Below, piece by piece: positions 11,190 through 20,030 of a stretch of 23,820 bases of DNA. This DNA comes from a virus: IMG/VR virus record IMGVR_UViG_3300030329_001868, positions 1 to 23,820 of that record; one strand, written 5' to 3'. The translations under genes were made by a program, and so were the position numbers. The notes beneath the pieces were generated by a model, which was given only the letters and a program-made list of their open reading frames with translations, did not search any database and was not told where the DNA came from. Position 1 is the first letter of the stretch; every line of letters starts with the position of its first letter.

Positions 11190-11481
11190 CGAGGAAGCAA
11201 CCCGAGCACTACTACACATGACACAAATCTGGTGGCAACGAGAACTACCAGACTCAACACTCGGAGTATGGAAACGAGAAATCGCACCCCGAGACTTCGA
11301 GACAGTCATGGCAACAATCAACACACTCGGCAGGGAACATGACTTCTGGCCGTCATTCGCACAGTTCGCCAAAGTCTACGTTGAACTAGCCCCGCAACTT
11401 TCCACGCCACGCAACCTGGAGTTTATTGAGCATGAAGATGGTTCAGTGACTCGCATTGTGGATGGTGTGACAGTAAACTAG
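11182..11481 (+). CDS. Possible helicase-loader-like protein, last gene of the early operon
   Basis: 99 aa from ATG 11182, with GGAG seven bases upstream and an 8-bp overlap with the methylase. Helical: MTQIWWQREL.. WKREIAPRDFETVMATINTLGREHDFWPSFAQFAKVY. This resembles the N-terminal domain of phage loaders of the G40P type (helix, then a hydrophobic P-x-F/x-F box), which recruit DnaB. The likeness is by pattern only. If right, it would couple the candidate DnaA-box origin to the host helicase. Terminator follows 30 bp later. Confidence 0.5.
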   Translation: MTDEEATRALLHMTQIWWQRELPDSTLGVWKREIAPRDFETVMATINTLGREHDFWPSFAQFAKVYVELAPQLSTPRNLEFIEHEDGSVTRIVDGVTVN

Positions 11482-11510
11482 GGTTGGAATAACAAACAGC
11501 TTTGCGCTGG

Positions 11511-11551
11511 CTCCCGTCGGGTTCTCTCTCCCCGGCGGGAGTTTTATTTTT
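11511..11551 (+). terminator. Intrinsic terminator between converging operons
   Basis: 11-bp stem (11511-11521 with 11531-11541; one T-G pair), 9-nt loop TTCTCTCTC, then TTTTATTTTT. It ends the rightward early operon; the T-run includes the stop codon of the leftward PP-loop gene. On the minus strand the stem can form but no U-run follows. Confidence 0.9.
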
Positions 11552-12332
11552 CGTCGTATTCAGTCATACACCCACAGCCACCCCACTCCAACAAGTCAAG
11601 CTGCCCGGTGTCCTCCGCTTGGATCTGCAATCGAAAGTCTTTCAACGTAATCGGAATCTTCACTCCCTTAACTTGCTTCCGTAAAATCGTTACATCAGCG
11701 TCAAGGTAATCCCGTATCTCCTGCTCGTTACGTTCCCACTCCGCATACCGTTCAGGCAACGCACCAAGCGCCCACTTGAAATGCCCCTGTCCAGCACGCA
11801 CACACATCCCCCCACAGTTATTGTGCGGTGCTCCCAGATCGTAAAGGCGTGGCTGTTTAATACCCCACTCTTTCAACAAATCTTCTGCTTCTGACTTATC
11901 CATCAACGGTTCCCACAACAAAGGAAAGTCCACGTTGTACGGCTCCCAATGCTTAGGTATCCGTTCAGCTCTGTGCGCCTCAGTCCAGTCAATACCGAAA
12001 TGCAAAGTCGTGTCATCAGGATCGGGACAGTGTTCGTCCACCCATTTCTGACTCGCTTCTTGCTTCAAGATGCGTGAGCACAGAGGTACCCGGTCGTTGC
12101 CGAGGAATCGTCTTTGCTTAAACACTTCCCAAATGTCACGTCCGTCCGCTACCTGGATAAGAGGGAGGTCTAGCCTTTCAGCGGTTTCTTCTAAGAAACG
12201 GTAAAGGTCTTCGTCCTCTGTCTTAGTGTCAGTGAACAACAACTGGATGTCCCCATCAGGGTACGTTTCTTTAACTCGGTGAGCTGCGAGGAAGGACGCT
12301 TTGCCTCCCGAATACATGACGACATGCTTCAT
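11544..12332 (-). CDS. PP-loop ATPase, PAPS-reductase-like protein
   Basis: 262 aa, ATG 12332 overlapping the exonuclease stop (TAATG). The SGGKAS loop (8-13) binds ATP for adenylation; the rest follows the adenine-nucleotide alpha-hydrolase fold. Cysteines at 85 (PLCSR), 173 and 177 (NNCGGMC) and 253/255 could carry sulfur or an Fe-S cluster. Relatives reduce PAPS, thiolate tRNA or DNA (DndC), or activate bases; phage versions are common and their substrate is usually unknown. A nucleic-acid thiolation or modification role is possible. Last gene of the late operon. Confidence 0.8.
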   Translation of the reverse strand: MKHVVMYSGGKASFLAAHRVKETYPDGDIQLLFTDTKTEDEDLYRFLEETAERLDLPLIQVADGRDIWEVFKQRRFLGNDRVPLCSRILKQEASQKWVDEHCPDPDDTTLHFGIDWTEAHRAERIPKHWEPYNVDFPLLWEPLMDKSEAEDLLKEWGIKQPRLYDLGAPHNNCGGMCVRAGQGHFKWALGALPERYAEWERNEQEIRDYLDADVTILRKQVKGVKIPITLKDFRLQIQAEDTGQLDLLEWGGCGCMTEYDEK

Positions 12333-13090
12333 TACGGCACTAGGTTAGGTGACGTGGCACTAGACCGCACACGCTCACGGCAATAAGCACCACACGCCTT
12401 ACACTGAAGCTGCACATACTGGGCAACCTTCGTAGACCGGCACCCTCGACGTATCAACTCGCCGTGACCACAAGTAGGACAAGAATCAGGGCGACCGTCA
12501 AGCAGCGCACGATTCGGATGGTTGTTCATCCACGGACGCAACCGGTGGTACACCATCGCTAACAGATCAACGTCCTGCCGAGCGTACTTCTTCATAGTGC
12601 GCCACGACTTCTCGTCCCCCATCATGCAACCCTTCCACAAAGCGAAACCGCCCGTGGCTTCCTTATTGCCCAGCCCCAAATGTTCTCCCAGGTCACCGAG
12701 TTTGTTGCTGTTGAACATGAAGTATTTGCGCGCAACTTTCAGGGTGTCTACCTGCTGCACAGGGGTAGGGGGTGTCATGTGATGGGCGATGAATCGGGCG
12801 TTAGCTTTACGCATGTCAAACTTGTCGCCGTTGTGAGCGATCACAATGTCGGCTTCGTCAAACAACTCCCACAATGCTTTAGCTACCTCGCGGTCGTTCT
12901 CTGGTTCAGTGGCGTACAGCTCAAAGTCTGGGAGTGCGACTACTTTCGTAGTTTTCTGCCCTTCCCATTTGTAAGAGAAGCACATCATGTACCACTCTTG
13001 GTGCTGCTCGATCACGTTCTGGTCGTATTGACCCCACACATACGCCAAGTTAGGCGCGGTTTCAATATCGTAGAACAGTACCTTTGCCAT
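12332..13090 (-). CDS. DEDDy 3'-5' exonuclease with C-terminal zinc ribbon
   Basis: 252 aa, ATG 13090 behind AAGGGGG. The exonuclease domain has ExoI D8-I-E10 (FYDIETAP), ExoII NGDKFD (87-92, Asp92) and ExoIII Y169-x3-D173 (YARQD), the layout of the RNase H-like exonucleases related to polymerase proofreading domains. C204/C207, C217, C230/C233 and C237 form a zinc ribbon that probably grips DNA. Separate from any polymerase. It lies in the late operon with the PP-loop gene although it is a DNA-metabolism enzyme. Confidence 0.85.
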   Translation of the reverse strand: MAKVLFYDIETAPNLAYVWGQYDQNVIEQHQEWYMMCFSYKWEGQKTTKVVALPDFELYATEPENDREVAKALWELFDEADIVIAHNGDKFDMRKANARFIAHHMTPPTPVQQVDTLKVARKYFMFNSNKLGDLGEHLGLGNKEATGGFALWKGCMMGDEKSWRTMKKYARQDVDLLAMVYHRLRPWMNNHPNRALLDGRPDSCPTCGHGELIRRGCRSTKVAQYVQLQCKACGAYCRERVRSSATSPNLVP

Positions 13091-13099
13091 GAGGCCCCC

Positions 13100-14983
13100 T
13101 TATGTGGGTACGGTCAGTAGCCTCACCACAAGAGTACCTTCCCACCAGCTACCGTCGTCGGATAGTCTCTCCGGCTGCATTGAAAGTCGCTCTATCGTAA
13201 CTTTCTCTGCTCGCGCACCCTCGGTGTAGTCAACAGTGACGCCCGATTCCATACGGTTACGCAAAGAAGTGAACACTTCGTTTGAGTCGTAAGTTGCTGG
13301 CGCTCCGCTGTTACGTGAGGTCAACACCTGACGGCGTAACACAATGGGGGCAATGATTTCGTCCACCCTTTTAGGGGTGACAACACAAGTTGTTTGCCAA
13401 TCCGCAATGATTGGGCCTTTAGTCGTGTCGTCTGTATCCCTGGTCATGGTGATAACAAACTTGTAAGACACAGAAGATTGAGTAGTAAACGTGAAATCGC
13501 TTGGGACACCCTGAGATAATGTCAATGTGTCTGTGACATTATTGTCGTTCGTGGCGCTGAACTGGATACCACCTAAGAAAGCCGCAACAGGGTCGCCGCG
13601 GTAACTGTATGTGTTGTGCCGGTAGTCAATCCCACCACTTTGGCGGTAATCAACTTCACCGAATGTGTACTGCGCTCGATCTTGCCGCACTTCAACAGAA
13701 CGCAGAAGCTTGGGGGCAACAGTTGACCATGACACTTCACCAATGGTGAGTGTCCCACTAGCAACTTTGATGCCAGTCCCCGACTCACCGTACACGCCGT
13801 CGCCTTGCGCTCCGAAATACGTTTTGCCTGCGATACGAGCGATAGAAGTCACGTTGCCGCTACCACCAGTAGACACCAGATCTGATGCCCATGCAGGAAC
13901 AAGAGTGGCAGTAAACTTTGTTAGATCAGCACGATAAATTTGTCCTGAGCCGCCACCCCACCACACGAAACGGTTATCCACTTCCAGTGAGTGAGCTGCG
14001 CCACCGTCGTCAATGACAGGGCCAATAGTCACAGCGTTAGAAGAAGTATCTACCAAACAGGTCCGCAAACCTTCGCTGGTAGCAGCGAGAAGCACCCCGT
14101 TGTAGATAAGTATTGAGTTGATGGTTTCCCCACGAGGCATTTCGCCTGCCACTGTGGGAGTGGACAAAGTGCCGTCAGAAGAATTAACCCCTATGTGGTA
14201 CAAGGAGCCGGTGCCGTTAGCGTTCGCCGCAGCGTAAATACCGGCAGGACCACCAGCAATATCAGCCCACTCGGTGCCACCAAGTGTCGCTGTGAAATCC
14301 AGTGAAGAAGAAGCCTTAGCTCCGTTAGCGTTCAGTTCAAAGATGTTGCCACCTAGCGCCCCAATGAAACGTCCTGCGACAATCGCTACGATGTCTGCGT
14401 TGACAGCACTACCACCCCAGCCAGCGTCGTAACTGGTGGAGTTGACTTGCACTCGACGTAAAGCGTTCGTTGATCCGAAAGCCGTGTAAACGTACTGGCC
14501 GTCAGACGCGAAGTCTTTAATGTCGTACCCCATGTCCGCTGTCGAAGCAGACCAGGTGGAACCCGTGACACTTGTAGTGTATTTCAGGTTTTGTCCATCA
14601 GAATAGTAAGCAAATGTGTTGCCCGAAACGATGTCAACTATGGACTCCAGTTTCAGGTCAGTGTCAGTGACGTTTACCTTTTCTTCGGTGATGGGGAGTA
14701 ACGAGAGTTCGCCTTTCGTCCACGGATCAACACCGCTAGAAGACTCAAAGCGCCTCCTATCACTATCATCCAAGTCAAAATGCTCTTGACCCGCACCTAA
14801 ACTCCAATCTGTTTGTGAGCGAACCCACGCACCTGTATTGTCAAGCGTGTTCTCACCTGGTTCTTTGCTGGTGTCTCGCTGTTCACGTAAGGCAGGGACC
14901 GTTGTTCGAGCGTATTGGCGAGCGTCAACCAAATAGGCGACGCCATCCAATTCAACTGGCAACGATTCTGCATTAAAACTCAC
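13100..14983 (-). CDS. Large tail/adhesion protein with beta-propeller-like middle
   Basis: 627 aa from GTG 14983, which overlaps the upstream stop (GTGA); a GTG at 15037 and an ATG at 15001 are less likely because they have no ribosome site. The N-terminus has few motifs; about residues 70-380 alternate short hydrophobic strands with Gly/Asp turns in repeats (for example IVAIVAGRFIGALGG, INSILIYNGVLLAATSEG, VTSIARIAGKTYFGAQG), the look of a propeller; the C-terminus (about 500-627) is a separate beta domain. Probably a tail tip or side protein that contacts the cell. No enzymatic motif seen. Confidence 0.7.
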   Translation of the reverse strand: MSFNAESLPVELDGVAYLVDARQYARTTVPALREQRDTSKEPGENTLDNTGAWVRSQTDWSLGAGQEHFDLDDSDRRRFESSSGVDPWTKGELSLLPITEEKVNVTDTDLKLESIVDIVSGNTFAYYSDGQNLKYTTSVTGSTWSASTADMGYDIKDFASDGQYVYTAFGSTNALRRVQVNSTSYDAGWGGSAVNADIVAIVAGRFIGALGGNIFELNANGAKASSSLDFTATLGGTEWADIAGGPAGIYAAANANGTGSLYHIGVNSSDGTLSTPTVAGEMPRGETINSILIYNGVLLAATSEGLRTCLVDTSSNAVTIGPVIDDGGAAHSLEVDNRFVWWGGGSGQIYRADLTKFTATLVPAWASDLVSTGGSGNVTSIARIAGKTYFGAQGDGVYGESGTGIKVASGTLTIGEVSWSTVAPKLLRSVEVRQDRAQYTFGEVDYRQSGGIDYRHNTYSYRGDPVAAFLGGIQFSATNDNNVTDTLTLSQGVPSDFTFTTQSSVSYKFVITMTRDTDDTTKGPIIADWQTTCVVTPKRVDEIIAPIVLRRQVLTSRNSGAPATYDSNEVFTSLRNRMESGVTVDYTEGARAEKVTIERLSMQPERLSDDGSWWEGTLVVRLLTVPT

Positions 14984-15918
14984 GACGAGTATCCGCTCCA
15001 TTGAGCGGTCGGGCGCACCGCAGAGTTGCGAGTCCACATTTGGGGGTACTGCGATGCAAGTCGAGAAGCTTCCGCCTCAACACGCGCACGCCTTCTCCCC
15101 ATTAAATCTCTAAACGAAGCAGAGATCGCTCCAGGCGGCACCTCGTCCGCCATGCGCGACGTTCCTTCAGCGTCAAGGAACTCCCTACGGATCGGTGTTG
15201 TGGTCATCAGAGCCATTGCTGCGCCGAGTGGAGGCAAATCGTAGGCTGTAGCAGCCAGCCCCACAGACGACCGGGAAGTAGACGCATCAGTGATAGAAGT
15301 AAACGGAGCTTTGTAGGACACCGTTATCTTCTGCCCAGGCCACGCACCCGTGTAAAGAATCAACGCCAAGCCGCTATCAAACGCACTCGTGTCACGATTC
15401 CTTTTCAGTTTCCACGACGACACATCCGGCTCGCTAGCTTCGCTACCAACGTCGGCATACGTCACCGAATAGATCGAGTCAATCTCAGCGGAAGTCAACC
15501 CAGCCAAATTGTAACCATCAACAGCAGCGTTGTAGGTAAAGCTCGTTGTTTTCATCTGGAACAAACCTTGACCCGGTGCTGACAGATCAGCCAAATCATC
15601 GTTAATGGATTGGATAATTCGGTGTGTGGGGAATTTAGGAGAAACCCTCACCACATCACCAGCCGTGTGCGCAGCCGCAGTAGAACCACCGTAGCCACGC
15701 ATCACAGAAACAGTCGTAGAGGTAACCGAAGTGACATACATCAGCTCAGAGTTCACCTCAATAACAACACCCTTCACAATAGAAGAAGCAATACCCTGCA
15801 CCACCAACGTTGTGCCAGTAGTCGCAGGCGAAGGAGCCGTCGTCACCAAATCCAGATCCTCGACATAGCCCGATAAGAGCATGTCTCTGGTCTGGTCAAT
15901 CCATACTTGTGCGGTCAT
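14980..15918 (-). CDS. Virion structural protein (connector/tail)
   Basis: 312 aa from ATG 15918, six bases after GGGAG and overlapping the upstream stop; GTG 15921 is the alternative. N-terminal 110 residues are beta-rich with Thr/Val/Ser repeats (TTGTTLVVQGIASSIVKGVVIEVNS), followed by FPTHRIIQSINDDLADLS, which resembles a stretch I recall in phage structural proteins. The last 80 residues are helical and basic (RDLMGRRRARVEAEASRLA). It lies among tail genes, so a connector or baseplate-like subunit is most likely. Confidence 0.6.
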   Translation of the reverse strand: MTAQVWIDQTRDMLLSGYVEDLDLVTTAPSPATTGTTLVVQGIASSIVKGVVIEVNSELMYVTSVTSTTVSVMRGYGGSTAAAHTAGDVVRVSPKFPTHRIIQSINDDLADLSAPGQGLFQMKTTSFTYNAAVDGYNLAGLTSAEIDSIYSVTYADVGSEASEPDVSSWKLKRNRDTSAFDSGLALILYTGAWPGQKITVSYKAPFTSITDASTSRSSVGLAATAYDLPPLGAAMALMTTTPIRREFLDAEGTSRMADEVPPGAISASFRDLMGRRRARVEAEASRLASQYPQMWTRNSAVRPTAQWSGYSS

Positions 15919-16307
15919 CACGTACTCCCAAGAACGTCGTTAAGTGCCGCCTCTTTACGTTTGCGGTCTTTCTTTGTGAGGACTTGACCGGCTTGGACTT
16001 CATGGGACGCTCCCGCATGTTTCTCAAGCTGTGAAGACCCGTTAATAGAAGGGGGTTGTAGCCCCTCAGAGCGGAGGCGTTTGTACGCTGCCATGTCTGC
16101 TTCTTTGTTTTTCTCATTGCGTTTCGTAACTCCCCAGTCAATGTTGCCTCTCGACGGGGTAGCTGAAGGAGCGAACTGGACATGCCCGAAATACTTGCGG
16201 ACAACTCCGCCGCATCCCTCGCAGTCAGCACCATATGTTTCGTCAAAACCATGACGAACATCAATAGTCAGTCCACAATCCAAACAACGGTATGCGTAAA
16301 CAGGCAT
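15918..16307 (-). CDS. FmdB-type zinc-ribbon protein
   Basis: 129 aa from ATG 16307 (TGATG overlap). The start, MPVYAYRCLDCG, with a second C-x2-C pair (DCEGCGG) about 20 residues later, is the FmdB/CxxC zinc-ribbon signature, followed by RKYFGHVQFAPSATPSRG. The C-terminal half is charged and helical (KKDRKRKEAALNDVLG). FmdB-like ribbons are found in metabolism and in phage structural clusters; here, inside the tail operon, it may be a virion component or assembly factor. Confidence 0.7.
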   Translation of the reverse strand: MPVYAYRCLDCGLTIDVRHGFDETYGADCEGCGGVVRKYFGHVQFAPSATPSRGNIDWGVTKRNEKNKEADMAAYKRLRSEGLQPPSINGSSQLEKHAGASHEVQAGQVLTKKDRKRKEAALNDVLGST

Positions 16308-17161
16308 CAAGTACCACTAGTCCCTACATCAATCGGAAAACCACTTGCTTTAAGTAATGATATCTCAGTGGCTGTAAGGTCTGTGGGTGGCAAATGCGCC
16401 CCATACAGGGTACGAGTAACCGTTGACGCATCCGCAGGCATAAAGTTCTGCACCGAACTGTTGTTGATAATGAACAAGTTGTCGGCTTTAGGTCGAGCAA
16501 CGTAATGCCGCATCAAAGCGTAAGCCGCTGGAGTTGGCTCATTCCTCAACCCAATCGGGGGAGTCTTCCTCGTTGACCCCGGATAGAACGTATACATTTG
16601 ATCCGTACCCACAGCGGAAGTAACAGCAATGTCGCCGGGTGTGACGTGAGCTGAAACGCTGACCGCCGGAACAGTCGCTGTTGCCGCAATCGTGGCAGGG
16701 AGCAGGTCTACTACCGCCGTACCACTAATCGCTGTAGTAGCCGCAATCGTTGAAACGCTAAGTACCTGATCTGCCCGCAGAGTTGGGGCAGGTAACGCCG
16801 CTACAGCGCTAAGGTCTACTTCCTCAATATCAACATAGTTAGCGGTTACCCCCGCACCAGGTAACGCTGCTACACCAGCAATCGTTGAAACAGAAATGTC
16901 TGCCTCGATACTGGCAGCAGCGGAAAAAGCGACAGTGGCAGTGACCGTTGTTACGGTCGCTACGATCTCAACAATACCTGTATCAGATTGGCTGTATGTG
17001 TAGTTGTTGCGATATGCCAGTCCCGATTCACGGTACTGGACACTCACTTCGTCTAAGACTGTTGCGGTGGCAGCAATCGTCGCAGGGGTAACCGTCGTAG
17101 GAGCGCCATACGCCACCCCAGATGCCCTATATTGAACCCCCGTTTGACGATACTGCGTCAC
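16307..17161 (-). CDS. Repeat-rich tail protein
   Basis: 284 aa, GTG 17161 with GAGG about eight bases upstream. Two short YR-x-SG-x2-YR units (QYRASGVAY, QYRESGLAY) open the protein, followed by about 150 residues of Ala/Thr/Val repeats: PATIAATATV occurs exactly twice (26-35, 155-164), with variants STIAGVAAL, STIAATTAI and GDIAVTSAV. This composition fits an extended beta fibre or a stalk. The C-terminal 100 residues (YVARPKADNLFIINNSSVQNF..) are different and may be the functional head. Confidence 0.65.
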   Translation of the reverse strand: MTQYRQTGVQYRASGVAYGAPTTVTPATIAATATVLDEVSVQYRESGLAYRNNYTYSQSDTGIVEIVATVTTVTATVAFSAAASIEADISVSTIAGVAALPGAGVTANYVDIEEVDLSAVAALPAPTLRADQVLSVSTIAATTAISGTAVVDLLPATIAATATVPAVSVSAHVTPGDIAVTSAVGTDQMYTFYPGSTRKTPPIGLRNEPTPAAYALMRHYVARPKADNLFIINNSSVQNFMPADASTVTRTLYGAHLPPTDLTATEISLLKASGFPIDVGTSGT

Positions 17162-17176
17162 CGTACAGCCTCATTT

Positions 17177-17386
17177 CTAGTTAGTAAGCGAAGCCGATTC
17201 TGAATCCCCCACTCTTGTCGCAGCGACAGCTTTAGCAACAGCGATAAGCGCCGCAACACCGGCGACTTTCAGAGCATCAGCCCAATCAGGGCCAGGAACA
17301 GCCATAGCTGCGGCCCAAGCTTGTGCGAACGTAGATACTCCACGCTCAAGTGAATCTTTAATAAAACGCGGGTTGAACAATGTCAT
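17177..17386 (-). CDS. r1t-like holin
   Basis: 69 aa from ATG 17386. The N-terminus (NPRFIKDSLERGVSTFAQAWAAAMA) and the following DWADALKVAGVAALIAVAKAVAA (about 34-56) match the r1t-type phage holin plan: short helix, turn, hydrophobic transmembrane helix. It makes the membrane lesions that release the endolysin. The ribosome site AAAGGA touches the ATG, unusually close, and the gene overlaps the amidase end by 29 bp, so initiation may depend on upstream translation, a way to delay holin. Confidence 0.85.
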   Translation of the reverse strand: MTLFNPRFIKDSLERGVSTFAQAWAAAMAVPGPDWADALKVAGVAALIAVAKAVAATRVGDSESASLTN

Positions 17387-18170
17387 TCCTTTGCAGTTGC
17401 ATCGCTGACCATGTACGAGGGCCAACGATTCCGTCAGCAACAAGCCCTTTAGCTCGCTGCCATCTCATAAGTTTTGCTTTCGTGTTCCTCCCAAAAATAC
17501 CATCTGGGGTCGCACCTATGCGTTCCTGAACAAACTTCACAGCAGCAGACCGTGAACCTTTCTTCAAAACACCTGGGAACGGCACCAAACCATCTTCGGG
17601 TTCTTTCGGTAACTTGATCTCTGGTTTCGCTATGTTCGCTTCATGGGCGACCATTGCACGAAACTCTGACATATCAAATGACGGATCTACCTTACGTGAC
17701 GACCATTCAGAATGTCCGGCCACGCGAGTAAATGGGTTCATGTCATTTGTGAGACACAGATAAGCGCACAACGTCACCGCTGCCGACATCTGCTCCTGAG
17801 GAATATCTTCACCCAAACCGTCGTTGATAAACGACACACCGATAAGTGAACCGTTTGCGCTGATCTTCCCCGGAGCCGTAGCTCTGCCCCTCACAGGGCG
17901 ATCTGCTTTCATGCGTGACAGCACGTCTGCCATGCCTCGACCAGCGTGGTTAGCTTTCACGTTTGGTGCAGTGAGCTGCACGATGGTGCCGTCACGTTTA
18001 ATCAAATAGTTGTATAGAGGACCAGGAACTTTGTTGACTCCTCGAATACACATTGCGACCACGTTGTCGGGGTCTGCGTTGCGGTTTGAGGCGGTGTGGT
18101 GGACGATTATGCCTACTGGTTTGAGTGGCCGTCCTGTGTTGATTTTGCCGGGAGCATCAACCAAGCGCAC
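17358..18170 (-). CDS. Endolysin: amidase_2 with peptidoglycan-binding domain
   Basis: 270 aa, GTG 18170. N-acetylmuramoyl-L-alanine amidase domain (about 15-175): Zn ligands His24/His25 region (VHHTA), His75 and His153, with Asp162 (RKVDPSF). C-terminal peptidoglycan-binding domain (about 199-258, LKKGSRSAAVKFVQERIGATPDGIFGRNTKAKLMRWQ). It cleaves the stem peptide from the glycan and depends on the holin just downstream to reach the wall. No signal peptide. Overlaps the upstream gene by 14 bp. Confidence 0.95.
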   Translation of the reverse strand: MRLVDAPGKINTGRPLKPVGIIVHHTASNRNADPDNVVAMCIRGVNKVPGPLYNYLIKRDGTIVQLTAPNVKANHAGRGMADVLSRMKADRPVRGRATAPGKISANGSLIGVSFINDGLGEDIPQEQMSAAVTLCAYLCLTNDMNPFTRVAGHSEWSSRKVDPSFDMSEFRAMVAHEANIAKPEIKLPKEPEDGLVPFPGVLKKGSRSAAVKFVQERIGATPDGIFGRNTKAKLMRWQRAKGLVADGIVGPRTWSAMQLQRNDIVQPAFY

Positions 18171-18546
18171 GATATTGTTCCGGTGTCAACCATTCGCCGT
18201 CAACCATCACAGCAACAATAGGATACGGCTCATCGTATGAAACGATGTCTTGTTCCCAAACTTCATTCCATTTATCTGTGTCTGCGTCATAAACAGCAGT
18301 TGGGTTGTAACTGATAAACGAAACAGCTTCCCTTATACCTTCGCAACCCTCAGGAATATAACCTTCTACTGGTTCAGGATTCAACGTATCTTCTGTCGTG
18401 TCCTCGTGGTAATCGCTAGGCAACGGTGTTTCAACAACTTGATGCCAACCTTCAGGCAACGCATCGCCTTCTTGCCAGTCAGGTTTTATGCGTGTTATGT
18501 CCCCTACATAAAGTGGGAATGTTCCGTCAGGATCTATAAATTTCAT
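18157..18546 (-). CDS. Hypothetical protein between adhesin and endolysin
   Basis: 129 aa, ATG 18546 overlapping the upstream stop (TAATG). Acidic, aromatic and Pro-rich (IKPDWQEGDALPEGWHQVVE; FISYNPTAVYDADTDKWNEVWEQ). It resembles small tail-fibre-associated proteins that follow fibre genes in other phages, but no motif confirms that. No membrane segment or signal. Confidence 0.65.
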   Translation of the reverse strand: MKFIDPDGTFPLYVGDITRIKPDWQEGDALPEGWHQVVETPLPSDYHEDTTEDTLNPEPVEGYIPEGCEGIREAVSFISYNPTAVYDADTDKWNEVWEQDIVSYDEPYPIVAVMVDGEWLTPEQYRALG

Positions 18547-20030
18547 TACCCCTCAATTTCTGCTGTAGCTAAATAAGAATCAAAACTAGATTCAGAAGGA
18601 TAGTAAGCAGTCGCACTTGTTTGGGAGGTACTTGTGGACCAACCAGACGAAGTGTTTGATGCGACAGTAAGACTTCCTGCTGCTTCCGTATAGGTTTGTG
18701 TGTTGTAAGTAAATGTTCCACCACCAAAAGAAACAGTGTCAGATGAAGTCAATGTGCCATCAGCAGGTACTTTGAAAAGCATACCGCTACCATTCTCGGA
18801 GCTATCTGGCCGTCCTCTCTCGATAGATATATAAAGATCTTCTTCGTCGTCACTCAGCCTTAAGCTATGTGGGTTAAACCAGTTAGTGGCAGTTCCAGTA
18901 TTTATTACAATCGTATTTGACCATTGCAATGTGCCTGAACTGTTGTATTTAGCTATCGAAGCTCGGTCAGCACCACTAGAGCTACCTACACGGTCACCCC
19001 ATGCGATATAAATATTGTCGCTGCTATCAACGATTGGGCGGCAAGGGGTACCAGTGGTATTACCAACTGAGCCTGTTTGCCCCGGCCCATACATTGAACC
19101 GCCACTAATTTTTCTTACCCATGTAGGAGAAGTAATATTATTCTCAGGGAGTTTCGCGAAATAGACAGACTGATTACTGGTATGCGGATTTGTTATTAGC
19201 CAATACGCTGGATCGTTAGTCTCGTTGGTGTTGCAAACAAGGCTGCCTTTAGCGCCACTAAAGTTCGTATCCCAACCAGAGTATTCATATGTAGAACCCG
19301 TAGCCGTGTTCCCACTTGTGTTGTAATTCCCAACAATCCACGGTTGAGTACCATATTTTCCTGCTACACCCCACCGATCAGCCCCCCATTGAAACGCCGA
19401 GCATGTCCCAAGCTGGGTATTGTCAGCACTTATCCCATTACTCGGAGAATTAGTGCTAGTAGTGTTAGCGATGCTCCAACCAGTTTCTAGCCATACACCG
19501 CCTTGCACGCAGTACCAACCAAAATAACTAAACATTTCCATCGAGCACCAGTTCAAAACACCGGTACTGCTCAATTCTGTTTGGTCGTGGCTGATGCTAT
19601 TATTTTCACCAGAGTTTATGTAAATTCCCCGAGATCCCCCACCGTTTACGTCGGTGCTTAAGTCTTTCTCAATGGAATAGACGTAACAAGATTCAGACTG
19701 ATTGTTTCTGCCACCGCTCAACGTAAGGATTTCAGTACCACCGTCATTCCAGATCGTCAAATTCCCCGTAGGAACAGTGTTGGCTACTTCAACGCTAGCG
19801 GCGAGAGTAGGGATGCCACCGCTTTGTTCAAACTTTGCGATACGAGCTTCTTCGCCTGAACCGTCTACGAACGCAACATACACATTGTCGTCAGAATCAA
19901 CATCCATGCCTCGGAAAGTTGACTCATGTCTTTCTCCACCCACCTCTGTCTGAAGCATTGCAGCCCAATACGTTTTGCTGCCACCTCCGGCAGTACCCAA
20001 AAGCGCCGTCTTAAAGCTACCGAGTGGCAT
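18546..20030 (-). CDS. Propeller-type adhesin/receptor-binding protein
   Basis: 494 aa from ATG 20030 (TGATG overlap). Repeating units of the kind VDSDDNVYVAFVDGSGEEARIAK and VDSSDNIYIAWGDRVGSS..ASIAKYNSSGTLQWSN are SBBP/NHL-like beta-propeller blades, common in adhesins of marine phages and bacteria. The protein is rich in Ser, Gly, Thr and Asn and starts with a small G-L-x-G-T-x-GGG segment. It is probably the receptor-binding fibre. It differs from the 13100 protein in sequence but shares the propeller style. Confidence 0.7.
   Translation of the reverse strand: MPLGSFKTALLGTAGGGSKTYWAAMLQTEVGGERHESTFRGMDVDSDDNVYVAFVDGSGEEARIAKFEQSGGIPTLAASVEVANTVPTGNLTIWNDGGTEILTLSGGRNNQSESCYVYSIEKDLSTDVNGGGSRGIYINSGENNSISHDQTELSSTGVLNWCSMEMFSYFGWYCVQGGVWLETGWSIANTTSTNSPSNGISADNTQLGTCSAFQWGADRWGVAGKYGTQPWIVGNYNTSGNTATGSTYEYSGWDTNFSGAKGSLVCNTNETNDPAYWLITNPHTSNQSVYFAKLPENNITSPTWVRKISGGSMYGPGQTGSVGNTTGTPCRPIVDSSDNIYIAWGDRVGSSSGADRASIAKYNSSGTLQWSNTIVINTGTATNWFNPHSLRLSDDEEDLYISIERGRPDSSENGSGMLFKVPADGTLTSSDTVSFGGGTFTYNTQTYTEAAGSLTVASNTSSGWSTSTSQTSATAYYPSESSFDSYLATAEIEG

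Noticed and set aside
12680-13120. 146-aa ORF on the plus strand
   Set aside because: Opposite strand of the DEDDy exonuclease, which has all active-site motifs.
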